NCBI GenBank assembly: GCA_001986395.2
Contig: MQVO02000018.1
Location: 1 to 64,000 of the forward strand
DNA: 64,000 bases
DNA from: Irpex lacteus
Taxonomy: Eukaryota; Basidiomycota; Agaricomycetes; Polyporales; Irpicaceae
Direction of reading: 5' to 3'
Made by a program: the position numbers and the translations under genes. The notes under the pieces were generated by a model. That model saw only the letters and a program-made list of their open reading frames with translations. It did no database searches and was not told the origin of the DNA. The first letter of the stretch is position 1, and each line of letters begins with the position of its first letter. Positions 32,783 through 43,511 of this stretch are shown in pieces.

Positions 32783-33036
32783 AGTCACGGAGGGGTTGTA
32801 CGAGTCGTACAAATAGCATTGATGGATAAAAACTACGGCTTGAACATACATGTAATATAACTTAGTAAGCAAATATGTGACCCGTGGATCGACCTGTACA
32901 TTGTAGGTACCTGTACCCGCGGGTCAGGTACCTGGCGCTATGAAACCTGTGAGGGTGCAGGTATGACTTTCGCACTTTCCATTACCTGTGGGTATGGGTC
33001 CGGGTAGATCCACGGGTGGACCCGTGACCAGCTTTA

Positions 33037-33044
33037 CTCGATAT
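33037..33044. repeat. 8-bp target duplication of hAT copy 1 (CTCGATAT), inner
   Basis: Exact repeat of 27236-27243; on the coding strand of gene A it reads ATATCGAG. Confidence 0.95.
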
Positions 33045-35028
33045 CACTGTCGTCGCTGATAGAGAATATCTTTCGCTTCTTCCCTTTCTTGTCAGTGGCA
33101 CCATGAGCTGATGAGCTTGCTTCAAGTTGCGGCTGAGTTGCGACTCCCGATACGGTCTCCGAGTTGCTCGGGGCCTTGCCGGACATAGCGGTCTGTACCT
33201 TTCTCACTTTTAATGCACTGTCTCGAAGGGCAGCAACTGAAGCTTGAGACCAGAGGAGAGAGTCAGCAGCAGCGCAAATCATAGCAAAGCTGCACGCACC
33301 AATATGGATAAAACTTTCCGACGCTCCTCGCCCTTTCCTGCTTTTCACGCCATAAATGTCCTCACCGTTCGGTTCACGTTTCGCGTAAACAGATAGCTTC
33401 CGAGTCTTGGGGTTGCGGAAGCAGAACGCGTAGGGAAGTTCACCATCACTGAGTCTGCCCGTTTCTGGGTTATACCCTAACTCGGCTTCACAGTGGGCAA
33501 AGAACTCGGGAAGTGCGGCGCGCAGAGCCAGATCGATACGCGTGAAGTCCCATGAACGGTTGAACTTCACGTCGAAGTTTGCTTGGCCTATGACCTCCAA
33601 GTCTCGCAATAATCCTTCCGTGGTGACTGGATCGACAGTCTGTTCCTCATCGAAACTGAGCCGCCCTTCGCTCTATCAAGCAGCAGATAAAATCCCAATG
33701 GTAAGTAAAACTGCTGTTGTTAATGCTGTGAACTGAAACGTACGTCGTTTATAAGGCCATCAATATACAACACGATTGCGCGGACTTCAAAATCCATGGC
33801 TGAGTTCGCAGAGGACGGGAATTTGAGGTGTGGGCCATTCCTGCCAGAACTCACGCCTGCGGAAGTTCTCCGAGTCTTGGTGCTGCCGCGGCCGAAGGCT
33901 AATAAAGGATGCATGCGTGATAATATAAGGTGAGTTAAGTCGATGATGTTGACGATGGTAGCAGCACTGACCTTTGACTTCTTAATGATCGCAGAAGCCA
34001 CACTGGCACCCTTCGCCTTAGCGGTGAGACCGGTATTCGCTTCTCTGTCGGCTATCTGAAGAGCCGCCTCAGAGAGCTTATAACCATGCAATCCCGTCAG
34101 TGAGTCGATTATCGTTCGCACGGATGCACTGGTGGTGTGCAGAGCTGAACCGCCTGCCGCTGCGGCTGGGGCGTCCTGTGCAGAGACGTCGACCTCGTCT
34201 GAATCAGGGCTGTCGGAGGACATAGACGAACTGAACAAGGTGACAAGGACGAGTGGGAACGAGAGGGGGTGCCTACGTTCACCTGGTCCACTGGAATTTA
34301 TCATTTTCAGTGCGACGTTGTAGGTCCGAATGTTCCTGACTATCAACCTGAATTGCAATTTAACACACTGCGGCAGATAGGCAGATAGGTTTTGTACTTT
34401 TTCGGCATGTAATAATTGCGTGCTACAGACAAATTTTATTGTTTATACATTATTCCGTGAGTCGTACAAGAAGGTCGAGAGCTCGTGCCCACATCTCGGC
34501 ACGAGGCCTCCATACACTGTCAGGCAAAGTAATGAAGATTTCGCGACTGCCACGCCGGCCTGAATATAATGCCTCGACCTCTGAGTAAGTCCCGTTCTCC
34601 CATTCGTCCTCCTGCAGATAATAACCATGCGGAACCGTTTGCGCCTCGTGCAATATTGCCAATGCTGTGTGAAATACTTGCTCCTCCTCCTCAGTTGCGA
34701 ACGGATTTTCATCCTCCGGAACGTTGACGGCCTCGTGATTGTAGTTGTGATCGTGAGCTTGAGCAATGGTACCTAGATCTTTGCAAAATATGTAGTTTCA
34801 CACGCAGCTAGTTGGAGAAGCAGTTTCAACGTACCTGGTCCTGGCACAGCCGGAGGTTCTTGATTCTGTTCCTGCAGTGCGTTGGTAAGATGTTGAGCAA
34901 CGATTTCGGGGTGTACACCACTCAGATCATTGATATACACTCCGTGTTGCAGCTGACCAATGAAGCGTAGATCCTAGACGAAGTCAGATAGTGTCTCGGA
35001 TCAGTACCTGCTATTTTATAACTCACAT

Positions 35029-35036
35029 TTGGACTA
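35029..35036. repeat. 8-bp target duplication of hAT copy 2 (TTGGACTA), inner
   Basis: Exact repeat of 40830-40837 and different from the duplication of copy 1. Confidence 0.95.
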
Positions 35037-35290
35037 TAAAGCTGGTCACGGGTCCACCCGTGGATCTACCCGGACCCATACCCACAGGTAATGGAAAGTG
35101 CGAAAGTCATACCTGCACCCTCACAGGTTTCATAGCGCCAGGTACCTGACCCGCGGGTACAGGTACCTACAATGTACAGGTCGATCCACGGGTCACATAT
35201 TTGCTTACTAAGTTATATTACATGTATGTTCAAGCCGTAGTTTTTATCCATCAATGCTATTTGTACGACTCGTACAACCCCTCCGTGACT

Positions 35291-35955
35291 ATGAACGAAG
35301 AAGTTACCCAACTCCGGCGACATCTAGATCAAGCACGGGCGAGGAATCTCACTTTGGAGAGACGACTCGAAGCTCAGGAGCGGGAGATAATCTATCTTCG
35401 CGGTGGGCTATCGACAGCACACTTTCGTCTCGGGCAACTGCTCTTTGGCGCACCGGGGAGGGTAAGTCTTGCAGGTATTTTTCTATCATCTATACTAATA
35501 CCTTTATCACTACCAGTACTATCCAAACGAAACATCCCAGGCCCCCTACAATAGCTCGCAGCGCGAGTCGGGCACGGACTCCGCCATGGAGTACGATGAG
35601 GGCATTAGCGAGGCATCGGAGGCATCGGAGGGTCAGTTTAATATCATACCAAGTCAAACGCTGAACCGCGTACTTACCAGAGTGACTCTCGCATCACTTC
35701 CAAACAGACCAGACGTCAGAAGCAGAAGTATTCGGAGACCCGACATTCATAGACGCACGGTTCGGGCAGGCGTGTAGGGATGTTTTTGCAGAGTTAGAGC
35801 TGCCTAACAGACTCTACGACGAGGTCATTAAGTACTTCGATGAGGCGGACCATACAGAGTGGTACTCGAAGCTCGTACTCGACTCTGGAATCGATACCGC
35901 CGTGGCACTCCGTCTCTCCACAGCAATGCATCTCGACAATCACATTCAGCATTGA
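35291..35955 (+). CDS. hAT accessory gene X, copy 2 (coiled-coil protein)
   Basis: Three exons, 35291-35461, 35517-35631 and 35708-35955, joined through 55- and 76-nt GT-AG introns in phase, give 177 aa. Residues about 3-45 form a strong coiled coil (VTQLRRHLDQARARNLTLER and on through EAQEREIIYLRGG). The middle is acidic and Ser-rich (EYDEGISEASEASE). The C-terminal half (GDPTFIDARFGQACRDVF ... YFDEADHTEWYSKLVLDSGIDTAVALRL) looks like a small helical domain. No family is recognised. I start at the first ATG of the conserved frame; an in-frame GTG/ATG further up lies within the subterminal repeats. It is read from the element's end towards gene Y. Confidence 0.7.
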
Positions 35956-36003
35956 TATATACAGCACCGCTATCATTGAGAATCGCGTCCTATTGTATTA
36001 ACA

Positions 36004-37074
36004 TTAAACATTTGTTGTACTAAATTCTAAATACTGTTGCGCGAGCATAAGAAAGTTCCAGATCGCCGAGATGGTCTCCTCACTTAAGTGTCCCCTACCG
36101 CCATCTCTATCCCAACGTAAATATAAAGCCATCAACCCTCCTAGCATGTGTCCTACAGACGGAACTTGGCCGGTTAGGTGGTACCGCGCGAAGTGGCCAG
36201 CAACGTCGAGGATGGCGAGGATAAGAAACCTCTCGTTTGCACACATGGAAACTTGCGTTGGCGGAATTCTTGTGAGAAGATGTACGCATGAAGTATTGCG
36301 CGAGTGTCGTATCATGTGTATTCTACGGCGGCGATAGTAGCTACCTATGGATGCTACAAGCACCATCCACTCGAATTCCACTACCTCTTGAGATCCGCGA
36401 CGTGGAGGCAGCGGTTGTTGAGCTCTCGGGGCTGAGTCTTGTCGACGGAACGACCCGCTCATTCTCTCAGCTCTGTGCCTTAATCTGCCACCGGAGAATA
36501 TGACTAAATTAGTATACAGCGATGACAGGCCGTGACGTGACCTACAGTACGACCAGTGGTGGAGGAACACCAAGGACCAAGGTAAGGTCTTGTGCGTCCG
36601 GCTTCTCTGTGAGGATTGAAGGAGAAGGCGGACTGTGGTCCAGGTGCGTGCAGTACGCTTGAGATCCTGTGGCCCGTTCAGTGCAGTCAGCGCTGCGTGC
36701 AGTCCCTAGATTAGTCAGTCTTCGTCATGCGTGCGTAAATTTTGCCACGGACCGTGTAGCCCTCTGGCCATAGGGATGCGCCTTGACTATTGTGCCGATC
36801 CAAAATCTCGGCCAGTATCTTGTGATCAAAGCCGAGCAATGCGAACGATGAACATGAGTACTGGGTGCAATTCCCGATCGCTGAACTCGTTACTCACCAT
36901 CCTCACTTGCCACATATCTTTTCCATCTGCTACCTTGTCTCATTGGCTACGCATACGTATTATGACCTATAATCACGTCCGTATTGAGTTGTACTATGGA
37001 GCATTGCTTGTAAGCTCACCGTAAAATGCTGTTGTCCTCGTTAATCCGACCTTCGGGCGTCGGGCATGCTCCAT
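36004..37074 (-). CDS. hAT accessory gene Y, copy 2 (unknown)
   Basis: The exact mirror of the copy 1 gene at 30999-32069. The final exon holds the frame 36004-36573 on the minus strand (189 codons open). Divergent from the transposase; the roughly 590 bp between their starts (37075-37661) is a shared promoter region. Confidence 0.5.
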
Positions 37075-37661
37075 CTGAATTATCGAGATTAGTTTCGATC
37101 ATCAAGGTACACAACACCACTGGTATCCATAGACAGTGTACTCACGTTCCAAAAAGGCAGGTGATGTGGTAGTGTTGAGGGTGTGGCATACGAGTATATG
37201 AGACTACGCAGCGAGCAGGAGAGTGAGTAGGTGAGAGTAGGGAGAGAAGGATGGAAGGTTGACGTGGCAGAAACCGGCTAGAGGTTGGCGCGCGCCATCA
37301 ACAATACCCGAGCCGTAGGTATTGGCCGCGCATATCCTCTCGTTTTGCCTCCGTCGCCCACCACCATCGCCATCTCCTGTCGCAAATTTAATATTCCTCA
37401 TGCAAATTCCGTGTGGACGGCCGACCTTTGACTTATCCACAAAACTCCATTGGTTCTTTGCATTGCTAGTGTCCGCATGCCGAGCTCACATACCCGCCGC
37501 CCGCACTGCGGGTAAATACACACGACGCCTGAAAAGGTACGCTCTACGATACTGTGACGAGTTGTCGGATTAAGCCGTTAATTGATATAGCAGAGATGTA
37601 GTGGATCGCCTGCTCGTTTGACCCCCATCTCTGTCCTTCAGGTCCCTCCCAACGACTCACC

Positions 37662-40652
37662 ATGCCCAGTCATAGGGGCCAAAAACGTCGTCGCAAAGAC
37701 CTGTCCCCAGCAAGTGACCGCTCTCGTCGCACTGAAAACGATGCCTCCGACGCTCAGTCTGCTTCTGGTGACCGATCCTCAAGCCCCGACGTTGTTGAGG
37801 TTGAAGCTCCCGCCGCCAGTAAACAACTCACCTTCGAGGAGAAATATAGGACTGACACACGATCAGCGCCGGACGTCCTAGGTAAGTATTCTCATAAACC
37901 TTTTGTTATTCTCATTAACCAACGACACACATGTAGCCGACCAAATGAAGACGTGGAGTTCTGCCTACTATACCCATTTCAGGTCTCCCCCTGAGATCAT
38001 TACGGACTCGAAGGGCATGGTTAAGTACCAGTTCGTTTGCAAGGCACAGTACGTGAACTTCTATCCTATGTACTATGCAAATCTAATGCGTCGCTTATAG
38101 CCCTAAAATTAAGGTTACGCGTCACCGTAAGGACCAGTCTACCGGCAACCTCAAGCGGCATATCGAAAAGTGCTCGCCAGGCCCCGCGCCGAATGAGAAG
38201 AGCATCGCCGCATTCGCACATGGCACAACGTACACTAAGGAGCGGATGCGATACCTCCTTGCTCTCTGGATCGCACGCCGTCACCGACCCTTTGCTATCG
38301 TCGAAGACCCGGAACTTCTTGCCATCTTCGAGATGCTTTACGCGAAGGTCGAGACTCCTAGCCGCAGCACTGTGTCTCGCGATGTGCGTGAGATCTTTGC
38401 CGTCACGCATAAACATATCGGGCAGCTGCTGAAAGCGCACCCCGGTCGTCTGCACCTTGGTCTCGACGGATGGACGTCGCCTAATGTATACTCGTTCTTA
38501 GGAGTGACAGTTCATCGCGTGGTAGATGGAAAAGCTACGCAGTTCATTCTGGATTTCATCCGGTGAGTTCACAAGTCTTCGAGCAATCTACAGTGTGTTG
38601 GACATGTACTCACCATCGCAACAGACTCGATCAAGGTCATACGGGTCGCTACCTAGGCCAAGAACTAAAGCGATGCCTTCAAGAGTTAGGAATCGCGGAC
38701 ATGGTACGTAATTTCTGAGCCTTTGACCGTATCCGAGTCGTTACTTATCATACAATGTTGACCATGTAGATCCTGGGTATCATCTGTGACAACGCATCGA
38801 ACAACGATACCATGGTGATGGAGCTGGAGACTCTTGGAGGGATCAACAGCGCAGAAACCAGAGTGCGGTGCTTGGCGCACATCTTGAATCTGGTGGTCAA
38901 GGTGAGTGGTCAAATAGTTTGCCTCTGACGTCTTACTCACGAGCCATTGCAGGCAATCTTGTCTTGCTTTGTGAAGTCGCGTAAGCGAGGTTCAGATAGC
39001 AGTGACGACCCGGCAGACAGCGACACAGATGACGACGCCGCAGCCGACCCCGTACTCGATGATGACACCACTGAAGGAACGACCGCGAGCGCTTCGACGA
39101 ACGATCTCAGGGACGATGAATACGAGCTCGATCCTAGCCGAGAGGATGCTGAAGACGAAGAGATCGAAGCGGTGATAGCCTCCGTAGAGGAGGATCTGCA
39201 CATCAACGAAGATGAGGCCCGTCATGCACGTCGTGCACTGACCAAGGTACGCTCTCTATCATGCCTAACTCTTGCTATACCATGCTTATTCATATCATAT
39301 ATATTAGCTAAAGAAGCTCGCAAAACGTATATTTTACTCTCCGCTGTTGAGAGCGGACCTGAAGACGTGCTGCGAACGATCGAAGATCACCCCCAAGATT
39401 CCGTTACGCGCGGTCGCAACAAGGTGGAACTCCGTCTCCATGGCCATCGAGCGTGCCCTCGAGCTTCGACCGGCATTGGAGAAGCTATTCGCTCTGCCCG
39501 CGTGGGATGTGGCTGGGAAGAAGGGGCTTCGTAGCTGTCGTCTCTCGGCAGACGAATGGGCACTGTTAACTGAGCTCGATAGCGTGTTAGGGGTGAGACC
39601 GCCGCTCACTTTGATGCAAGCCCTTGTGCTGATATACTATCTATAGGACTTCACATACGCCACTCACAAGATATCAAAGAGCAACACGCCGCTTCTACAC
39701 GAGGTTATTCCTATTATCGACACACTCACCGGTGCATTGGAAGACGTGGTCGACGGTAAGGCTGGCAAAACGTATTCTGATATTGTTCGTGTTGCCGCCG
39801 CCCGAGGCGTTCGTATCCTAAACAAGTACTACGGAAAAACGGACGAGTCGATCATGCACCGTGTTGCCATGGGTACGTCCAGACTCGATACTCATGTCTT
39901 TTGTTTACTATGAGCTTACGGATTCGCCGCTGACTGCTTTCTTTAGTACTACACCCGAGGTACAAGACACAATACTTCCGCGACAACCATTGGCCTCCCG
40001 ACTGGATCGAAACGGCCCTTACGCTTGTTCGCGACCAATGGAAGAGCCATTACAAGCCCGACCCTCCGAGTGATGCGAACGTGGCGCAGGCGTCGCCGTC
40101 GTCGCAAACATCATCAGTAAGTAATTCGTATATTATATGCTTTGTAGCGTCCAGACTCCAGGCTCACTATATTCTAACTGTCAGATGGGTTTTCGTCGTT
40201 CGGCTAACGAGCGTTTCGCGCGCCTTGAGCAGTATGGCCGCAATACTGTCTCATCCGACGCTCTCGAGGAGCATCTCAGCACTCCATGCCTCGGGGACGT
40301 CGACGATCCGTTAGCCCACTGGAACGGTGTTCTCACTTCGAGCAGAAGCGCAGAGAAACAGGCCCTCGCACGCATGGCACTGGACTTTCTGTCCACTCCC
40401 GCAGCATCAACAGACGTCGAGCGCGCCTTCTCCCGAGGTGGGCTGACTGTCTCGAAGCGCCGTCATTCCCTGAACGACGAGTCAACGCGGGCGGCAACTG
40501 TGCTTAGCTCTTGGGCTACAGTTGATGGTGTTATTCCGGAGAGGGAGATACTGGAATTGTTGCGGGAGAAAAACAAGAGATCAAAGGGGTCAAAGGGGAA
40601 AGAAAAGGCTGTCATTAATGTTGATAGTGATGTACATGATTGTGATAACTAG
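37662..40652 (+). CDS. hAT transposase, copy 2
   Basis: Ten exons: 37662-37881, 37937-38048, 38101-38562, 38625-38703, 38770-38901, 38953-39246, 39308-39592, 39647-39872, 39947-40116 and 40185-40652; all introns are GT-AG and phase is kept, giving 815 aa. The N-terminus is basic and Ser-rich. A BED-type zinc-finger-like segment lies at about residues 105-145 (FVCKAHPKIK ... NLKRHIEKC), though only one Cys precedes the paired His/Cys. The RNase H-like core has D233 (LGLDGWTS), D298 (IICDNASNND) and E739 (STDVERAFSRGG). An acidic insertion of about 80 residues (DPADSDTDDDAAADPVLDDD...) sits after the second Asp. The C-terminal hAT dimerisation region is clear (DFLSTPAASTDVERAFSRGG, KRRHSLNDES). 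The enzyme cuts and pastes the element with 8-bp target duplications, which fits the flanks. No inactivating change is visible. Confidence 0.93.
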
Positions 40653-40829
40653 CTGAATAAAATGGCAGGTTGACCCGCAGGTATACCTACACAGTTACTA
40701 TAGCGTGACCTGCACCTGTAGCTTACCTGTAGACCAGGTACCCATGACCCGCAGGTCAGTTTACCTGGGGGTTTGATGGCAGGTATACCCACAATGACCT
40801 ACAGGTATCCGGACCCATGCCATGCTTTA

Positions 40830-40837
40830 TTGGACTA
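40830..40837. repeat. 8-bp target duplication of hAT copy 2 (TTGGACTA), outer
   Basis: Exact repeat of 35029-35036, within the fourth coding exon of gene B. Confidence 0.95.
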
Positions 40838-42516
40838 CGATGGTTGACTTTGCCGGAGATCGGTTTGGCGTTCCAATCCGCGCAGAACTGAGTGCAATCT
40901 GCATTAATCATGCCCAAGAATAGGTGGTGAAGTAGCCACATATGACAAGGATCCTCGATATTGAGGTGATGTAAACGTTCGAGGCGATAGAAGAACGCAC
41001 GCCATCGGCGTGCGAATTGAGAGCCGACTTCCACCCATAGACGTTCAATGCGCGTGTTATGCGTAGATCTGTCAGACGTCAAGATGTCAATTGCGGTGGT
41101 AATGTTCAGAAGGCTATTACTCACGTTCCCCAGATAAACGAGCCACGATTGGCCCCACGAAGCAGAATCATCAATACTGCAACTTCCTTATTCTCGCCTC
41201 CGCGATCTCCGCGTACACGAGATGGAAGACCCCATGTCTTCGCTGCATTGACGAAATGCTCGCACACCGTCGAAGCTCGGTTGTTCGTGCTTGTTTGTAG
41301 CATGACAACCTGTCATTTGGACAGTTTTATGAGCTGGCTCCTTTACGCATTCGAAACTGACTGGTGACGCACCGTACGATCAAAGCCATCAACTCCTCCG
41401 TGGATGACAAAACCCCACCGAATGAGCTTGTGGTGGCCATCAATATGCCATACCGCATTTGGGCGGGATACCTTATACTCTCGTCGTTTGATCGCCTGCC
41501 GCTGTGTGTGAAGGACATGCCCGATCGGGTCCACCCGCTTAATGCTAGACACAACCCTGTTGCTCTGTACACGAAGCTGTTTCTGGCGAAGAAATCCAAC
41601 AAGATAGCGTATACCGGAATCGGGACGAACCTCGCGGAATCGCTTGACGATGGTATCGAGGTCGTTGTCGGTAAGAGTGGTGAACGAGGTATCAATCTGA
41701 TATTGACGCAGGTATTTGCGTAGGGTATGTCGGTGAACGCCCAAAAGACGAGCGAGGCGGGAGATTGACAGTCGTCGGGACGGTGTCATGGCAGCCTGAA
41801 GATACGTCTTATTGATGACTTTGCAGGGACGTCCTCGATGTCCGCCGTTGACGTGAGAGCGAACGATTTGGACAGGCTGAATGGTAGCAACGTCCAAGGT
41901 TTCCCTGAGTGAACTTAGTGAAGAAGCGATGAACCGTTAGATGATTGTAATTGAGTTGAAAATGCTACACACCTGCCGCTTGCGGTTTCGTGCATTTCCT
42001 TCAGCCGACGCCCCAATTTTCCGACAGCCTCTGCAGAAGCGACAAGCCAATCCCCCAAGGGTGCTTCCGTATCCGCAATCTGTGCAAGCGCAACAAGAAG
42101 CGGGCAAACATCGTCTGCCAATGTATCAATATGTACTTTCATGCGCAGTGGGTCCAGATCAGCCTGTCGAAGAAGTTGAAACGCCCTCGTATACGATGAT
42201 TCGATGATCTGGTAGGCCCGCACGATGTTCGGTGGCCAGGGCTGATTGCGATCCGGCAATAGGGGGATTGACTCCAACAGAGAATTCTCTTGCTGCGGCA
42301 TGTCGAGGATGGAATAGGAAAGTAGTGTTGAGTGTATACTGCAGAGATCGCCAAAGTCACTGATGGTGTTATTGATCACTGACCTTAATCGGGTCAACTT
42401 CCTGCGAGTCGTTAATCGGCTTCCGCACTCTGATCGCTGACGCTGTCACAGTACGAAGATTCCATTGGTATATTCCTACACAGTGGCTTACAGTTAGTAG
42501 TAAGCGTATTATAGAC

Positions 42517-43511
42517 ATGGAGCATCCAGAGTCGCATGAGGAATGGATCAAAAGCCCCGACTTCTGCTTCCATGACGGGACAATCTGGCTGCGCGTGAGT
42601 ACTCTGGCTATTGACCAAGTCAAAGCAATCATCACTCACGGCCACCGTACTGTGCAGGCGGAGAAGACGTTGTATTGCGTGCACTCCGGTCTTCTACAAT
42701 CGCACTCCGAGGTATTCCAGTCTTTTCTCACACTACCTGGGACGGACGGCGATTGTGAACAACGCCCGGTGTTCCTACCGTCAATCTCGAGCATAGAGTT
42801 TGACTACCTTTGCACACATCTGTTTGTAGGGTGAGAGCACTTATCATTTCTCTATGTAATGCACTAGGAACTCACTCGGTGCTGTATTGAAGATGGAAGG
42901 GCCCCCCGCCATATGAGCCTGACATGCTTATTAGTTTGCTCAAGCTTTCCGCACTATACCTCATGCCGTCCGTCCGTGACTTCGCCAAGCACCACATTGC
43001 GAACAGCTACCGCATCGGACCTGCAATCAAGATTGAGCTTGCTCGGAAATATTCAATTCCAGAATGGGTCGCACCTGCCTTCAAGTCATTGGTCGAACGG
43101 GGACCGTCGAGCATCTCATTGGAAGATGCAGAACACCTTGGCCTCCGTGTTCACTTCATTCTCGCCCAAGCGCAAGCCCAGATCAACGAAGAACGAACAC
43201 GCCTCTCCCTCGTTGCCTCGCCAGTTATTCACGGTTACGGCTGTAACAGTCAAGTCCGCTGTGAGCTCGCATGGAAGGAATTCTGGATGGTCAAGGTTTC
43301 CCGGTGGCTCATAAACCCCGATGATACTCCACGTATTGCGGACATCTGCTCGCACATCGAAACTCTGTTGCCGATTTCGTCGATGGAATCTAGGTGCCAG
43401 CAACAGACATTGGCGAAGCTGCGAGGGATGCTGGTGTTGAAGAGAGAAGAAACGATCACGAAGACAGCCTTGGATAAAGTACTGGAGTATCATCAGTCTC
43501 TAGAATTGTAA
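42517..43511 (+). CDS. BTB/POZ domain protein
   Basis: Three exons, 42517-42594, 42658-42830 and 42893-43511, with introns of 63 and 62 nt; 289 aa. The opening SPDFCFHDGTIWLR ... KTLYCVHSGLLQSHSEVFQS matches the BTB/POZ pattern common in Agaricomycetes (D-F-x-D-G-x-x-x-L-x-A ... F-x-V-H-x-x-L-L-x-x-x-S-x-x-F). It is followed by the second half (FDYLCTHLFVG, PPPYEPDMLISLLKLSALYLMPSVRDFAKHHI). BTB domains dimerise and often recruit cullin-3 ligases; a role here is inference, since this fungal group is uncharacterised. The remaining C-terminal part is helical with no second domain seen. Head-to-head with gene B, whose start is 215 bp away. Confidence 0.85.

Larger units (their letters stand above)
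27244..33036 (-). mobile_element. hAT transposon copy 1 (5793 bp)
   Basis: Ends are imperfect terminal inverted repeats: TAAAGCATGGCATGGGTCC at the transposase-3' end and, as reverse complement, TAAAGCTGGTCACGGGTCC at the other. The element is flanked by the 8-bp duplication CTCGATAT. It carries three genes: the transposase (27421-30411, minus), gene Y (about 30999-32069, plus) and gene X (32118-32782, minus). It is colinear without indels with copy 2 (every position p here pairs with 68073 minus p) and I see no difference in any shared open frame. It interrupts an exon of gene A in the same orientation as that gene. Confidence 0.95.
26609..34223 (-). pseudogene. Gene A: unknown protein, split by hAT copy 1
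   Basis: Coding pieces on the minus strand are 33744-34223, 33037-33672, then after the transposon 27214-27235, 27082-27144 and 26609-27015. Leaving out the element and one copy of its 8-bp duplication, all pieces join in phase to about 535 aa. The product starts SSDSPDSDEVDVS, has a central region (FDVKFNRSWDFTRIDLALR ... YAFCFRNPKTRKLSVYAKRE) that looks like a folded domain I cannot name, then a Lys-rich nuclear-type signal (KKGKKRKIFSISDDSD) and a long Ser/Pro-rich C-terminus. A 57-nt in-frame stretch near 33292 (GTGCGT...CTCAAG) may be an extra intron. The insertion falls inside codon-rich exon sequence, and the first bases of the element (TAAAGC) put a stop directly after the duplicated target, so the present allele can encode only an N-terminal fragment ending SDDSDIE. 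It lies 226 bp downstream of gene B, on the same strand. Confidence 0.75.
27244..40829. repeat. Giant inverted repeat formed by the two hAT copies
   Basis: Arms 27244-33036 and 35037-40829, each 5793 bp, pair base for base in opposite orientation around a central spacer of exactly 2000 bp (33037-35036). The spacer holds the 5' part of gene A and the 3' part of gene B. Each arm has its own different target duplication, so the palindrome came from two separate insertions and not from an inverted duplication of the region. Confidence 0.95.
35037..40829 (+). mobile_element. hAT transposon copy 2 (5793 bp)
   Basis: Same element as copy 1 in reverse orientation, flanked by its own 8-bp duplication TTGGACTA. 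Gene order along the plus strand is X (35291-35955, plus), Y (36004 to about 37074, minus), transposase (37662-40652, plus). It is inserted in gene B, antisense to it. All three genes appear intact, so this copy could be an autonomous source. Confidence 0.95.
34450..42301 (-). pseudogene. Gene B: integrase-core protein, split by hAT copy 2
   Basis: Exons on the minus strand: 41973-42301, 41373-41904, 41125-41309, 40830-41068 (interrupted by the element and finishing with 35027-35028), 34835-34973 and 34450-34772. Leaving out the element plus one target copy, all phases fit and the product is 582 aa. It has an N-terminal helical region (RAYQIIESSYTRAFQLLRQ; APLGDWLVASAEAVGKLGR), a helix-turn-helix-like segment (SISRLARLLGVHRHTLRKYL), and a retroviral-type integrase core with DDE residues: IDGHHKLIRW, VRGDRGGEN and HNTRIERLW. 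I know this as a family spread in many copies through Agaricomycete genomes, of unknown function and perhaps a domesticated transposase. hAT copy 2 sits 2 bp before the end of the fourth coding exon, so the reading frame runs from SGKVNHRSP into element sequence and stops after about 25 foreign residues. The C-terminal part is cut off. Confidence 0.85.

Noticed and set aside
33888..33985. Possible 73-nt intron in the first coding exon of gene A (GTCAGT ... TTATTAG)
   Set aside because: Removing it shifts the frame and brings an early stop, whereas the unspliced exon (480 nt) keeps phase with the next exon.
27244..40829. Inverted segmental duplication or assembly fold-back as the cause of the palindrome
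   Set aside because: Each arm ends exactly at transposon termini with its own distinct perfect 8-bp duplication, which fits two separate transpositions.
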